From contig NZ_NIXK01000002.1 in the NCBI RefSeq assembly GCF_002763455.1, positions 496,001-560,000 on the forward strand: a stretch of DNA of 64,000 nucleotides. The letters are read 5' to 3'. A model generated the notes under the pieces. It saw only the letters and a list, made by a program, of their open reading frames with translations, was not told the DNA's origin and did no database searches. This DNA comes from Lentibacillus sediminis (GTDB lineage Bacteria > Bacillota > Bacilli > Bacillales > Amphibacillaceae). Both the position numbers and the translations under genes were made by a program. The stretch's first letter is position 1. Each line of letters begins with the position of its first letter. Positions 43,609 to 52,430 of this stretch are shown here, piece after piece.

Positions 43609-44982
43609 TTATCCAATAATCATTTTTTCTTTCGGATAATGATAGTTGCCGCTTTTCTTATCGGTTTTAAAAATCAGCAGAAATGGGATGATGCCGATTC
43701 TCCCAATAAACATAAGCAGCATGAGAACAATCTTGCTGAAAGTGCTTAACTCCGCGGTGATCCCCAGCGAGAGACCAACTGTCCCGAACGCCGAGGTCAC
43801 CTCAAACAAAATCTGCGTCAGCGAAAACGGCTCTGTAATCGAAATAACCAGCATAGAAGAGAAAATAAGCACAATAGCCATCAGCATCACGGTGACTGCT
43901 TTCAGCAAATCTTCTTCATAGACTTCCCGGTGGAAAATCCGTATGCTCCGTTTTCCCCTCGCATATGTAATGATGAAAATGACCACGAGTGCAAACGTAG
44001 TCGTACGAATCCCTCCTCCTGCACTGCTTGGGGAGGCGCCGATAAACATTAAAAGGGACATGAACAAATGATTGGCTTCGGTCAGCTGGCTCACATCCAT
44101 GGTGGATAAACCGCCGCTTCTCGTTGTCACGGACTGAAACATGGAATAAAAAAAGGCCTCATGCCAGGATTTCCCAGCAAAAAAATTCGCCGCATCCAGC
44201 AAATATATAAATAATGCTCCAACAAAAATCAATACAGCAAATGTAAACGTGGTTACTTTGGCAAACAAACTGAATCGTATTTTTGTCCGTTTTTCGTTCC
44301 TGGCAAAAATATATTCTTTTACTTCGATCAATACCGGAAACCCAATTGCTCCAAAAATGATCAGAATCATATTAATAAACTGCACGAAGTAATCATGACG
44401 AAACGGCTCCAGAGACTCACCCGTAATGTCAAACCCGCCATTGGTTGTTGCACTGATCGATCCAAAGAATCCGTGCAGATATGCCTGGGAAGCAGTCGGA
44501 AAATATTGAAGAAAATAGGTGCCGAGAATCAGAAAGCCGATCAATTCAATCGTCAAAAGCACATAGACAAGCTGTTTGATTAACCGAACCATTCCCTCAA
44601 AACTGGTCTGATTCTGGTCTGTCATAATCAGCCGGCGTTCCTTTAACCCGATTTTCTTTCCCAGCAAGAGCCAGACAAAGGTGCCAATCGCCATCACACC
44701 GACTGCTCCAAGCTGCATAATCAGCGCCAGGCAGATGATTCCGACAGTGCTTAATGTATCGGCAATGGTTATGGTGGAGAGCCCGGTAACACTCAGAGCA
44801 CTGACTGCGGTAAACAGTTTATCAATAAAGGCGACCTCCACCCCGCTCTGGTAAATCATAGGAAGAGACAGGATGATCGTGGAGGCAACCACCGCAAAAA
44901 AATAAAAAATCAATAATAACTTAAAAGGCGACAATCGGTTGATCCACTTGAAAAGTGGACGGTGATATTGGTTTCCTGCCAT
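43609..44982 (-). CDS. ktrD: Potassium uptake membrane subunit KtrD
   Basis: 457 residues of the TrkH/KtrB family: four M1-P-M2 repeats with selectivity-filter glycines such as SALSVTGLST (about 57-66), SATTNGGFD (about 170), SVTTRSGGLST (about 287) and SAFGTVGLS (about 400). It conducts K+ with Na+ coupling and is gated by KtrC, encoded 18 kb away. AAGGGG lies ten bases before the ATG. No ydaO-type c-di-AMP riboswitch is visible upstream. Confidence 0.93.
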   Translation of the reverse strand: MAGNQYHRPLFKWINRLSPFKLLLIFYFFAVVASTIILSLPMIYQSGVEVAFIDKLFTAVSALSVTGLSTITIADTLSTVGIICLALIMQLGAVGVMAIGTFVWLLLGKKIGLKERRLIMTDQNQTSFEGMVRLIKQLVYVLLTIELIGFLILGTYFLQYFPTASQAYLHGFFGSISATTNGGFDITGESLEPFRHDYFVQFINMILIIFGAIGFPVLIEVKEYIFARNEKRTKIRFSLFAKVTTFTFAVLIFVGALFIYLLDAANFFAGKSWHEAFFYSMFQSVTTRSGGLSTMDVSQLTEANHLFMSLLMFIGASPSSAGGGIRTTTFALVVIFIITYARGKRSIRIFHREVYEEDLLKAVTVMLMAIVLIFSSMLVISITEPFSLTQILFEVTSAFGTVGLSLGITAELSTFSKIVLMLLMFIGRIGIIPFLLIFKTDKKSGNYHYPKEKMIIG

Positions 44983-45091
44983 TATTTTTTAACCCCTTAG
45001 CCTTAAAAATACATTCACAGTTTGCACCCGCTCACCCAGAATGGACACCAGATTCCTGTGATTTATTTCTTCTGTATCTGCTTGATCGTGA

Positions 45092-45499
45092 TCAGGTTGC
45101 TTCCTTGAATTTTCGCAGCAGTTCTTCTCCATGATATCCTTCTTCAATCAGCGCAACCAGCCGCTCTTCTATCTGGTTTTTCTGCTGATCGACAATCGTG
45201 CCGATAAACAGGACATTGATATTGCCGCCAATCTCATTTACGCCGGCAATCGAGGTGATAAATGTTGCAGGTTCATTGCTCTCCTTTGTAATTTTGACCT
45301 GTACCAAGATTTCATCATACTCTTGAAGTGCGGTGAACAGCTCAAGATAGCTGTGCTCCGTATATGCTTCTATCAGCCAGGTGTTATCCTCATCTTCCCT
45401 GTTGATGATCAGTCCGTCAATTAGCGGGATATTATTTTGCACCACTTCTTCCTCTTTTTGCTCGATCAAATCCAAAGCGACCAGTTTAAATGTTTTCAT
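45092..45499 (-). CDS. YwpF-like protein
   Basis: 135 residues, soluble. MKTFKLVALDLIEQKEEE, DGLIINREDEDNTWLIEAY and the C-terminal EEGYHGEELLRKFKEA fit the YwpF-like family of Bacillus, which has no known function. Start at 45499 is set by CAGGAGGG; a longer frame to 45577 would add an unusual Arg/Gln-rich stretch. It sits between ktrD and the divergent nitroreductase. Confidence 0.8.
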   Translation of the reverse strand: MKTFKLVALDLIEQKEEEVVQNNIPLIDGLIINREDEDNTWLIEAYTEHSYLELFTALQEYDEILVQVKITKESNEPATFITSIAGVNEIGGNINVLFIGTIVDQQKNQIEERLVALIEEGYHGEELLRKFKEAT

Positions 45500-45633
45500 A
45501 CTATCCCTCCTGCTATCTCTCTGTCCATTTCTCTGTTTTTGGTTTCTTTCCCTTGAGTTTACCAAAAAACGCGGCAAGTTGATAATGTTTCCTGAAAAAA
45601 TATGATTTTGCTGACCATCAAAAAGCGTAACAG

Positions 45634-45662
45634 TTGGTTTAGAAATATTGCCGTGCTAACAT
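45634..45662 (+). promoter_or_regulatory. Probable sigma-A promoter of the nitroreductase gene
   Basis: TTGGTT (45634-45639), 17-base spacer, TAACAT (45657-45662), 66 bases before the start codon. Confidence 0.5.
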
Positions 45663-45728
45663 ATGGAAAGAGTATCACAGGTGAACGAGCAACTGGAAAG
45701 AATACAATAAATAAAGGGGAAAAAGCAA

Positions 45729-46475
45729 GTGAATCAGACAATTGAAACATTGCTGCATCATCGTTCCATTCGGAAATTCAAGGATCAGCAACTGACAACA
45801 GAGCAAATACATACGATCATCCGCGCTGCTCAGCAGGCGTCAACATCCAGTCATGTCATGGCCTATACCATTATCGGAGTTACCGATCCCTCGCTAAAGT
45901 CAGAACTGGCTAAAGTTTCTGGTCAGCCCTATGTCAAGGAAAATGGCCATCTGTTCGTTTTTTGTGCAGATCTCAAACGCAACCAGCAATTAGGCAGTGC
46001 AGAAGAACAAGTAGTTATCCAGGAAAATATGGAAAGTACAGAGCAATTTATTGTTACAGTAATCGATGCTGCCCTCGCTGCCCAAAATGCAGCAACCGCA
46101 GCGGAAGCACTGGGGCTTGGTATCTGTTTCCTTGGCAGTCTGCGTAATGACATTCAGCGTGTCAGCAGCCTGTTGAATCTCCCGGACCGCGTGGTTCCGC
46201 TTTTCGGACTGGCAGCTGGCTATCCTGATCAGCAGCCGGAAATCAAACCTCGCCTCCCGCTCGAAGCAGTATATCACGAAAATACCTATCCATCTCCGGA
46301 AAGGCAGCAGCAGCTTATTCAGGAATTTGATAAAGAGCTTTTAAATTATTATCAGAATCGCTCAAGCAATGCCAGAAAAGCCACATGGTCATCGCAAATG
46401 ATCGACAAATATAAAAAACCGACCCGTCTGGATGTCGGCCCATTTGTGAAAGAGAAACACCTAAACAAACAGTAA
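45729..46475 (+). CDS. NADPH-dependent FMN nitroreductase (NfrA-like)
   Basis: 248 residues. N-terminal LLHHRSIRKFKDQQLT (about 8-23, FMN-phosphate binding), AAQQASTSSHVMAYT, then AAQNAATAAEALGLGICFLGSLRND (about 115-139) and LFGLAAGYPD. It fits the oxygen-insensitive flavin reductase/nitroreductase group NfrA/YcnD of Bacillus, which use NADPH to reduce FMN, nitro compounds or disulfides. Starts with GTG at 45729 after AAAGGGG. Confidence 0.9.
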   Translation: MNQTIETLLHHRSIRKFKDQQLTTEQIHTIIRAAQQASTSSHVMAYTIIGVTDPSLKSELAKVSGQPYVKENGHLFVFCADLKRNQQLGSAEEQVVIQENMESTEQFIVTVIDAALAAQNAATAAEALGLGICFLGSLRNDIQRVSSLLNLPDRVVPLFGLAAGYPDQQPEIKPRLPLEAVYHENTYPSPERQQQLIQEFDKELLNYYQNRSSNARKATWSSQMIDKYKKPTRLDVGPFVKEKHLNKQ

Positions 46476-46485
46476 GCAATCCATC

Positions 46486-46523
46486 AAAACCAGCCCTTTT
46501 CTTCTGGAGAGGGCTGGTTTTTT
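46486..46523 (+). terminator. Terminator of the nitroreductase gene
   Basis: AAAACCAGCCCTTTTC / GAGAGGGCTGGTTTT followed by Ts. Confidence 0.85.
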
Positions 46524-46667
46524 ATGCTTGTTCATCATTTACCACGAAGATTTCACCTCTTCTCCCCTCTCTATCATGAAAATTTTCAACTGCACAATAT
46601 GACTTCCTTAAAAACCTCTCCCTTCCCAGTTGCGGCAGTTTTCCAAAGACAGAAAATAACGTGCTGA

Positions 46668-46697
46668 TGTATATTCTAAAGCAAAAATCGAATGATA
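46668..46697 (+). promoter_or_regulatory. Possible sigma-G promoter of the spoVA2-type operon
   Basis: TGTATA (46668-46673), 17-base spacer, AATGATA (46691-46697), resembling the forespore consensus TGMATA / CATNNTA with mismatches. Placement upstream of a forespore operon supports it, the sequence only partly. Confidence 0.35.
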
Positions 46698-46779
46698 AGA
46701 GGGCAATCCAAAGAAAACTTGGGTTTATCCAGCCTTAGTTGACTTATCGCATGACCTGCAAACCAAAGGAGGGTGCTTT

Positions 46780-46986
46780 ATGACAGTTGGCAGTCAAGTG
46801 AAACAGACGATAGCAGGACTGAAGAGTGCTCAGGCAAGCTTCGAGCAATTTGCCCTGCAAACGGAAAACAAACAGACGAAGCAAATGTATGAAAATGCTG
46901 CACAGCAAACCATGCAAGTTCTGCAAAGTGTGGAGCCAAGAGTTCAGCAGATCGAGCAGGAAGAACCGCAATACAAAGGCTTTTAA
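46780..46986 (+). CDS. DUF1657 small spore protein (first copy)
   Basis: 68 residues, helical, start MTVGSQVKQTIAGLKSAQAS and end EEPQYKGF, typical of DUF1657. The domain occurs in spoVA2-type operons of Bacillaceae, where it is linked to spore inner-membrane properties. AAAGGAGG lies before the ATG. It opens the seven-gene operon 46.8-50.5 kb; a second copy is at 49.4 kb and a third is fused to DUF421. Confidence 0.9.
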   Translation: MTVGSQVKQTIAGLKSAQASFEQFALQTENKQTKQMYENAAQQTMQVLQSVEPRVQQIEQEEPQYKGF

Positions 46987-47042
46987 TCACCGGGCTGGTT
47001 TTTACCAGCCTCGATTATCTCTTCTGGAAAAAGGTGAAACAG

Positions 47043-47498
47043 ATGCATGCAATAAAAATGACCGTGCTTTTAGCGCTTTTATCCCTGCTGGTCGGATGTG
47101 GGGCAGATACGACAAAAGATAACCAGCAGCAGAATACGAAGTTCACCAAGATCTCCACATCAAATGAAATCAGTCAGAAGCCTTCCAATCGGGCAAAGGA
47201 AATATTGCATCAGGATGAAAAAATAACGGCCGTGCATGCGGTTAATACATCGAAAGCAATGCTAATTGCAATAGAAATTAAGCATCATAAACGATTCCGG
47301 CTTGCTCAGATTCGTAAAGAAAAGACAAAAGAAATGAAAAATGAGTTCCCTGACATGAAAGTCGAACTTTCTACCGACCGTAAAATCATATTGGAACTGC
47401 GCGCACTGGAAGACAATCTCCAGAAAGGCTCAGTTTCCAAAAAAAAGCTGGAAAAAGAATTGAAAGCAATTATTGAACTATCCAAAGAACAAACCTAA
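47043..47498 (+). CDS. YhcN/YlaJ family spore lipoprotein
   Basis: About 151 residues. Lipoprotein signal MHAIKMTVLLALLSLLVGCG, then a YhcN/YlaJ-type domain with ITAVHAVNTSKAMLIAIEIK and a basic C-terminal helix. ATG 47043 follows AAAGGTG at six bases; a GTG at 47034 would lie inside this site. Second gene of the spoVA2-type operon, in the place where yhcN/ylaJ is found in such operons. Confidence 0.88.
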   Translation: MHAIKMTVLLALLSLLVGCGADTTKDNQQQNTKFTKISTSNEISQKPSNRAKEILHQDEKITAVHAVNTSKAMLIAIEIKHHKRFRLAQIRKEKTKEMKNEFPDMKVELSTDRKIILELRALEDNLQKGSVSKKKLEKELKAIIELSKEQT

Positions 47499-47510
47499 GG
47501 AGAAGTTAGT

Positions 47511-47990
47511 ATGGCAGACAAGAAAAAGAAAAATTTACCGCCGGATGCGCAGAACTACCAAAAATTTCAGCAGCAGCGAGAAGTAAAGCGGCCACTCTTG
47601 AAAAACTGCTTAAAAGCTTTCTTCATCGGAGGACTGATTTGCCTTATTGGCCAGGTAATCACCACCTTTTACATCTACTTTTTTCACTTCACGGAGCAGA
47701 CGGCGGGTAACCCGACAACCGCAACACTTATTTTTATCACCATGCTCTTGACCGGGTTTGGAATCTATGACCGGTTTGGCCAATTTGCCGGAGCAGGGAC
47801 TGCTGTTCCGGTGACAGGCTTCGGGAATGCGGTAATTGCTTCGGCGATTGAATACCGTACAGAAGGATTTATCCTGGGAGTAGGAAGCAACATGCTTAAA
47901 CTCGCTGGCCCGGTAATCGTGTACGGGGTATTTTCTGCTTTTGTCGTCGCTTTAATCAAAACAATTTTGATTAAATGGGGTGGATTGTAA
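47511..47990 (+). CDS. spoVAC: Stage V sporulation protein AC
   Basis: 159 residues with a basic start, MADKKKKNLPPDAQNYQKFQ, and about four membrane segments, typical of SpoVAC. GGLICLIGQVI and FAGAGTAVPVTGFGNAV are family landmarks. SpoVAC forms the membrane channel for Ca-dipicolinate in forespore and germinating spore, and shows mechanosensitive behaviour in Bacillus subtilis. The stop overlaps the spoVAD start (TAATG). Confidence 0.95.
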   Translation: MADKKKKNLPPDAQNYQKFQQQREVKRPLLKNCLKAFFIGGLICLIGQVITTFYIYFFHFTEQTAGNPTTATLIFITMLLTGFGIYDRFGQFAGAGTAVPVTGFGNAVIASAIEYRTEGFILGVGSNMLKLAGPVIVYGVFSAFVVALIKTILIKWGGL

Positions 47991-49006
47991 TGCTGCTCGG
48001 GCATCGCACATGGAGTTTTGAAAACAAACCGGTGATCATCTCTACCGGCACGGTCGGTGGTCCTTTTGAAGCGAATGGCAATATCGCCAATGATTTTGAT
48101 ATCCTGCACGAGGATATGTGGGTGAATCAGGATTCCTTTGAAAAATCCCAGCAAAAAATGATGGAAGAAGCGGCCCAGGCAGCAGTGAAAAAAAGTACGA
48201 TTGAAAAAGAACAGGTAGATTTTTTCATCAGCGGGGATTTAATCAATCAGATCACACCATCCAGTTTTGCCGCCAAAACGATTGATGTGCCTTATTTGGG
48301 TTTATTCAGCGCTTGTGCCACCTCGATGGAAAGTCTCGGGCTGGCCGCGTTTCTTATCAACGGTGATGGCGCCAATTATGTATTAAGCGGGGCTTCCAGT
48401 CATAATGCAGCAACGGAAAAACAATTCCGCTATCCTACAGAATATGGCGGCCAGAAACCTCCCACAGCACAATGGACGGTCACCGGAGCAGGCTGTGCTC
48501 TCCTTGCAAAACAAGGGCCAGGCCCTGTCGTCACCTCGGCCACAATGGGCAAAGTCGTTGACAAAGGACTTACCGACCCGTTCAATATGGGCGGGGCAAT
48601 GGCTCCTGCAGCCGTGGATACGATCGAAACGCATTTTAAAGAGCGAGGGGTGGAACCTTCTTATTATGACCTGATTATTACCGGGGATCTTGGTCATATC
48701 GGCAGAGAGGTCTCCCTTGAGCTTTTGCAGAAACGAGGACTGGATATCACAAGCAAGCAATATGTCGATTGCGGGCTGACCATTTACCGGGAAGGCCAGC
48801 CGGTGCTGGCAGGTGCCAGCGGAGCGGCTTGCTCGGCAATTGTCACCTATGGACATTTCCTTAACTTAATGAGAAAAGGAGAAATCACCCGCATTTTGGT
48901 CGTTGCCACAGGTTCTTTACACTCACAGCTAAGCATACAGCAGGGTGATCCTATCCCCTGTATTGCCCATGCTGTGTCCATCGAGTCAGGAAGTGATGTG
49001 TCATGA
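47990..49006 (+). CDS. spoVAD: Stage V sporulation protein AD
   Basis: 338 residues, the usual length, with a thiolase-like fold. [37 protein letters not shown] (the thiolase-type cysteine region, about 106-122), [12 protein letters not shown] and [11 protein letters not shown] are present. SpoVAD binds dipicolinic acid on the outer face of the spore inner membrane. Start 47990 overlaps the spoVAC stop by one base; the end overlaps spoVAE by four (ATGA). Confidence 0.95.
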   Translation: MLLGHRTWSFENKPVIISTGTVGGPFEANGNIANDFDILHEDMWVNQDSFEKSQQKMMEEAAQAAVKKSTIEKEQVDFFISGDLINQITPSSFAAKTIDVPYLGLFSACATSMESLGLAAFLINGDGANYVLSGASSHNAATEKQFRYPTEYGGQKPPTAQWTVTGAGCALLAKQGPGPVVTSATMGKVVDKGLTDPFNMGGAMAPAAVDTIETHFKERGVEPSYYDLIITGDLGHIGREVSLELLQKRGLDITSKQYVDCGLTIYREGQPVLAGASGAACSAIVTYGHFLNLMRKGEITRILVVATGSLHSQLSIQQGDPIPCIAHAVSIESGSDVS

Positions 49007-49353
49007 TTTTCTTTTGGGCCTTTGTTGTCGGCGGATTGATTTGTGTCATCGGTCAGATTATGTTTGATGTATTCAAACTTACTCCCGCTCATACGCTCAG
49101 CATACTCGTCATCAGCGGAGCGGTGCTGGACGGTATCGGATTATATGAACCGCTGATTGATTTTGCCGGAGCCGGAGCTACCGTGCCGATTACCAGTTTC
49201 GGCAACTCCCTGGTGCATGGTGCTATGCAGGAAGCGGAACAACACGGGATCATCGGGGTGGTTACCGGCATGTTTGAAGTAACCAGTTCCGGGATCTCCG
49301 CAGCGATTATTTTTGGCGTGATCGGCGCCATTCTGTTCAAACCAAAAGGATAG
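49003..49353 (+). CDS. spoVAE: Stage V sporulation protein AE (SpoVAEb)
   Basis: 116 residues, three or four membrane segments, with [32 protein letters not shown] and [26 protein letters not shown]. This is the membrane subunit SpoVAEb, a paralogue of SpoVAC. Translation is coupled to spoVAD by a 4-base overlap. Confidence 0.94.
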   Translation: MIFFWAFVVGGLICVIGQIMFDVFKLTPAHTLSILVISGAVLDGIGLYEPLIDFAGAGATVPITSFGNSLVHGAMQEAEQHGIIGVVTGMFEVTSSGISAAIIFGVIGAILFKPKG

Positions 49354-49365
49354 GAGCTAAATGTT

Positions 49366-49566
49366 ATGACGGTCGGATCACAAGTAAAAAGCTGTTATTC
49401 CTCGCTGAAAAATGTGGAAGCAACACTCGATGTCCTGGCTAACCAGGCACAGAAACAGGAGTCGCAGCAAGCATTCTTTACTGCCAGCCAAGCCATCACG
49501 GAAATAAAAACAGACTTGCAGCAACAGGTCATTCAGCTGACAAAGGAAGAGCCGCAGTACAAATAG
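49366..49566 (+). CDS. DUF1657 small spore protein (second copy)
   Basis: 66 residues, start MTVGSQVKSCYSSLKNVEAT, end KEEPQYK; the same ends as the first copy, with a diverged middle and one cysteine. AGGAGC lies before the ATG. Twelve bases follow spoVAE and 28 precede the next gene. Confidence 0.9.
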   Translation: MTVGSQVKSCYSSLKNVEATLDVLANQAQKQESQQAFFTASQAITEIKTDLQQQVIQLTKEEPQYK

Positions 49567-49594
49567 TGGCGTCTGAAAGAAAGGAGGGCCTGCA

Positions 49595-50455
49595 ATGCCG
49601 GATTGGATTAACATTATTCTGCGCTCACTTACACTGCTCGCTGTGTTATTTTTAATCACCAAACTGCTTGGTGCCAAACAGCTGTCCCAATTAAATGTTT
49701 TTGAATACATTTCCGGAATTGTCCTGGGCGGAATCGTCGCCATTATCACCCTTGATACGAATGCAAACCTGATTTACGGGCTGTTGGCAATGTTCATCTG
49801 GTTCATCGTTCCTTACGGTGTGGAATATATCTCCCTGAAAAGCAAATCCTTTCGCGACTTAACACAAGGTAAGAGCGTCGTGTTCATTCAGGACGGGAAG
49901 ATCATGGAAGACAATATGAAAAAACACGGCTATTCCACCGATGATTTGCTGGAAAAACTGCGTGATAATAATATTTTCCAGTTTGCTGATGTGGAATTTG
50001 CTGTATTGGAGCCATCCGGATCATTAAGTGTCTTGCCAAAGCGCGAAAATCGCCCGCTGACAGCAAAAGATCTTGGCTTAAAGCTGGCACCGGAGAAAGA
50101 ACCGCAAACCGTGATGATGGATGGAAGAGTCCTTCTGGAACCTTTAACAAACCTGAATTTGAATCCGAAGTGGCTGGAAACCGAACTCGATAAACAGAAT
50201 GTCAGCTTTGAAAATGTTTTTCTTGCCCAAGCCGATACAAACGGGCAGCTCACGGTGGATTTGTATGACGACATGATTGCTGTTCCTGCCCCCACGGAAA
50301 TCCCGATTCTCGTTGCCACCATGAAAAAATGCCAGGCAGACCTGGAGTTATTTGCCCTTGCGACGGAAAATGAACAGGCGAAACAAATGTATGAAACAAA
50401 CAGCCTCAAGCTGCAGCAGGCGATCGATGGAGTCAGCCCCTACCTAAACGAGTAA
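49595..50455 (+). CDS. 2Duf-type protein: DUF421 membrane protein with C-terminal DUF1657
   Basis: 286 residues. An N-terminal membrane part of about three helices (about 5-85, LNVFEYISGIVLGGIVAIITLD), the cytosolic DUF421 domain (about 90-205, with GKSVVFIQDGKIMEDNMKKH), and a C-terminal DUF1657 segment (about 232-286, KKCQADLELFALATENEQAKQMYE). This fusion is known as 2Duf in spoVA2mob operons, where it raises spore wet-heat resistance and lowers germination rates. AAAGGAGGG precedes the ATG. Last gene of the operon. Confidence 0.9.
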   Translation: MPDWINIILRSLTLLAVLFLITKLLGAKQLSQLNVFEYISGIVLGGIVAIITLDTNANLIYGLLAMFIWFIVPYGVEYISLKSKSFRDLTQGKSVVFIQDGKIMEDNMKKHGYSTDDLLEKLRDNNIFQFADVEFAVLEPSGSLSVLPKRENRPLTAKDLGLKLAPEKEPQTVMMDGRVLLEPLTNLNLNPKWLETELDKQNVSFENVFLAQADTNGQLTVDLYDDMIAVPAPTEIPILVATMKKCQADLELFALATENEQAKQMYETNSLKLQQAIDGVSPYLNE

Positions 50456-50483
50456 AGCCAGCAGAAAATTCCTGCTGGCTTTT
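50453..50483. terminator. Bidirectional terminator of the spoVA2-type operon
   Basis: AAAGCCAGCAG / CTGCTGGCTTTT stem overlapping the end of the operon and facing the convergent dehydrogenase gene. Confidence 0.85.
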
Positions 50484-50486
50484 ACG

Positions 50487-51470
50487 CTATTCGCTCACCT
50501 TTACAGCTATTTTGCCGAACTGCTTCCCTTCTTTTAGATACTCAAAGGCCTCAGGGAAATCCTCCATAAGAAAACTGCGGTCCACCACCGGATGCATGGT
50601 AAAGTTTTTCAAATGATCAAGCATTGCCCTTAGTTCCTGTCTTGATCCCATCGTTGTACCGAACAGCTGGTACTGCCCATAAAAGAATTTCCGCAGATTA
50701 AATGGGACTTCATCCTCCGTGGTCGCTCCGAAAACCACCATTCGCCCGCCTTTTTTCAGTACTTCCAGCGAACGGTTGAACGTCGCCCGTCCGACACTAT
50801 CAATCACCAGATCGACTGTTTCATTTTGAAGTTCTTCCGGCCAGTCCTGTTCATTATCAAGCACCACATCGGCGCCAAGTTCTCTCGCACGGCGCTGCTT
50901 ATCTTTGCTGCGGGAGGAGACGATCACTCTCGCCCCAGCATTTTTGGCAAACTGAATAAGATAGGTAGCGACACCGCTCCCCGCACCCGGGATGAACACT
51001 GTGTCCAATTCTTTTACCTGCCCCTTCGTGAAAAGCGCCCGGTAGCCAGTCAAGCCCGCTAAAGCAACAACTCCAGCCTCCTCCCAGGAGAGGTGTTCAG
51101 GCTTTGGCTCTACCTGCTCGGCAGATATCGCGATTTTTTCCGCAAAGGTGCCGTGATCCGGTAAACCAAGAATATCAAAGCGTTCGGGCGGGGCATCGGA
51201 ATTTTCCTTCCAGCGGAGCGCCGGATTAATGATCACCTCATCCCCAACTTGGTGATTGCTCACTCCTGCTCCGACTTCCTCCACTATTCCGGCTCCGTCA
51301 GAACCGAGAATCAGCGCCTCATCTTTTTCTCCTCTCCGGTTTGGAAGATTGACATCCCGCCGATTCAAACCAGCGCTGCGAAGGGCGACGACCACTTCTC
51401 CCTCATTTGCGTGAGGTGCTTCCATTTCTTTCAGTTTCAATTCTCCATATTCATGTACAAATGCCTTCAT
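50487..51470 (-). CDS. Zinc-type alcohol dehydrogenase-like oxidoreductase (MDR family)
   Basis: About 327 residues. GroES-like N-terminal domain (LKEMEAPHANEGEVVVALRSAGLNRRD), GSDGAGIVEEVG, and an NADPH-binding Rossmann domain (GAGSGVATYLIQFAKNAGARVIVSSRS, about 165-190). The catalytic zinc ligands Cys/His of true alcohol dehydrogenases are not kept (LNRRDV instead of C-x-x-D), so quinone or enone reductase activity is likelier. ATG 51470 is preferred because AAAGGA directly touches the earlier ATG (51479). It ends the ArsA cluster: the ATPase gene stops 14 bases upstream. Confidence 0.85.
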   Translation of the reverse strand: MKAFVHEYGELKLKEMEAPHANEGEVVVALRSAGLNRRDVNLPNRRGEKDEALILGSDGAGIVEEVGAGVSNHQVGDEVIINPALRWKENSDAPPERFDILGLPDHGTFAEKIAISAEQVEPKPEHLSWEEAGVVALAGLTGYRALFTKGQVKELDTVFIPGAGSGVATYLIQFAKNAGARVIVSSRSKDKQRRARELGADVVLDNEQDWPEELQNETVDLVIDSVGRATFNRSLEVLKKGGRMVVFGATTEDEVPFNLRKFFYGQYQLFGTTMGSRQELRAMLDHLKNFTMHPVVDRSFLMEDFPEAFEYLKEGKQFGKIAVKVSE

Positions 51471-51484
51471 TCCAGTCATTCCTT

Positions 51485-52408
51485 TCAGTAAAAATTGCTG
51501 AATGCTTCCAGCTGTTCTTTGTTTGAAATATCCTGGGAAAATAACGGAATATAAATGCGTTTTTGCTTTGGAAAGGTTTCTTCAATCATCCGCATATACT
51601 GCTGTTCATGTACTTTTCTCTGTTTTAAGAAAGTTCCGTCTGCATCTTCCGGGAGCACTTTATTGACAATCAGCGTTCTTACATGCAAATGATACTGATC
51701 CAACAGCTCGATTGCTTTTTTGGTTTCCAGGATAGGCAGACGTTCCGGGTTCAAGACAAACACAAAGCCTGTCCGTTTTCCGTCCAGCAGAATCTCTCTT
51801 GCTTTGGAAAAGCGAGTCTGTCTTTCTCGTAAAACGTCATAAATCGGATCCTCGACCGGTTCACCGTCATTCAGCAGCTGGGAATAATTTTTATTGGTTT
51901 TCTGTCTGCGCTGCAGCAGTCCTTCTATCCATACACCCATTAATTCCGGCAATGACAAGAGACGGATGGTATGACCAGTTGGTGCTGTGTCAAAAATGAG
52001 CTTGTCGAATTGATCTGTTTCCTCAAGAATTATTGAAATCAGCTTGTCAAACAACGCTGCCTCATCCGCACCTGGAGAAGCTTTTGCGGTATCCAGCTGA
52101 CGATTTACCTCTTCCATCATCCCTACGTGCACCGTTCCCTTTATATTTTCTTTTACACCTTGAATATAGTTTTCCGTCTCCACTTCCGCATCGATTTCCA
52201 GTGCATACAATTCGTCAGCCACCCGGCTTATTTTTCCGCCGATGGTTTGGTTAAAAATATCCCCCAGATTATGAGCCGGATCGGTGGAAATAAGCAAGGT
52301 TTTATAACCATTACGGGCAGCTTTTGCAGCAAGTGCTGCGGCTGAGGTGGATTTCCCTACACCGCCTTTGCCGCCGACAAAAATAATATCTTTTTCCAGC
52401 ACATCCAT
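51485..52408 (-). CDS. ArsA-family ATPase
   Basis: 307-residue P-loop ATPase of the ArsA/Get3 type. Deviant Walker A VGGKGGVGKSTSAA (11-24), switch I-like STDPAHNLGDIFNQ (about 41-54) and switch II FDTAPTGHTIRLLSLPE (about 138-154), then VNKVLPEDADG. A single ATPase half, as in Get3, and without the CxxC pair of eukaryotic Get3. No ArsB, ArsC or ArsR is nearby, so arsenite export is unlikely. It follows a cory-CC-star gene by 22 bases, an association noted for this family. Confidence 0.88.
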   Translation of the reverse strand: MDVLEKDIIFVGGKGGVGKSTSAAALAAKAARNGYKTLLISTDPAHNLGDIFNQTIGGKISRVADELYALEIDAEVETENYIQGVKENIKGTVHVGMMEEVNRQLDTAKASPGADEAALFDKLISIILEETDQFDKLIFDTAPTGHTIRLLSLPELMGVWIEGLLQRRQKTNKNYSQLLNDGEPVEDPIYDVLRERQTRFSKAREILLDGKRTGFVFVLNPERLPILETKKAIELLDQYHLHVRTLIVNKVLPEDADGTFLKQRKVHEQQYMRMIEETFPKQKRIYIPLFSQDISNKEQLEAFSNFY

Positions 52409-52430
52409 TATAAACAGTCCCTTCTCCCGA

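Noticed and set aside
44983-45091. ydaO-type c-di-AMP riboswitch before ktrD
   Set aside because: The 5' region is short and shows none of the conserved ydaO segments; only a normal ribosome site.
48383-48856. Minus-strand frame of 157 codons inside spoVAD
   Set aside because: Out-of-frame shadow of a clearly conserved gene, without its own ribosome site.
46780-50455. Tn1546-like transposon carrying the spoVA operon
   Set aside because: No transposase, resolvase or 38-base terminal repeats are visible around the operon.
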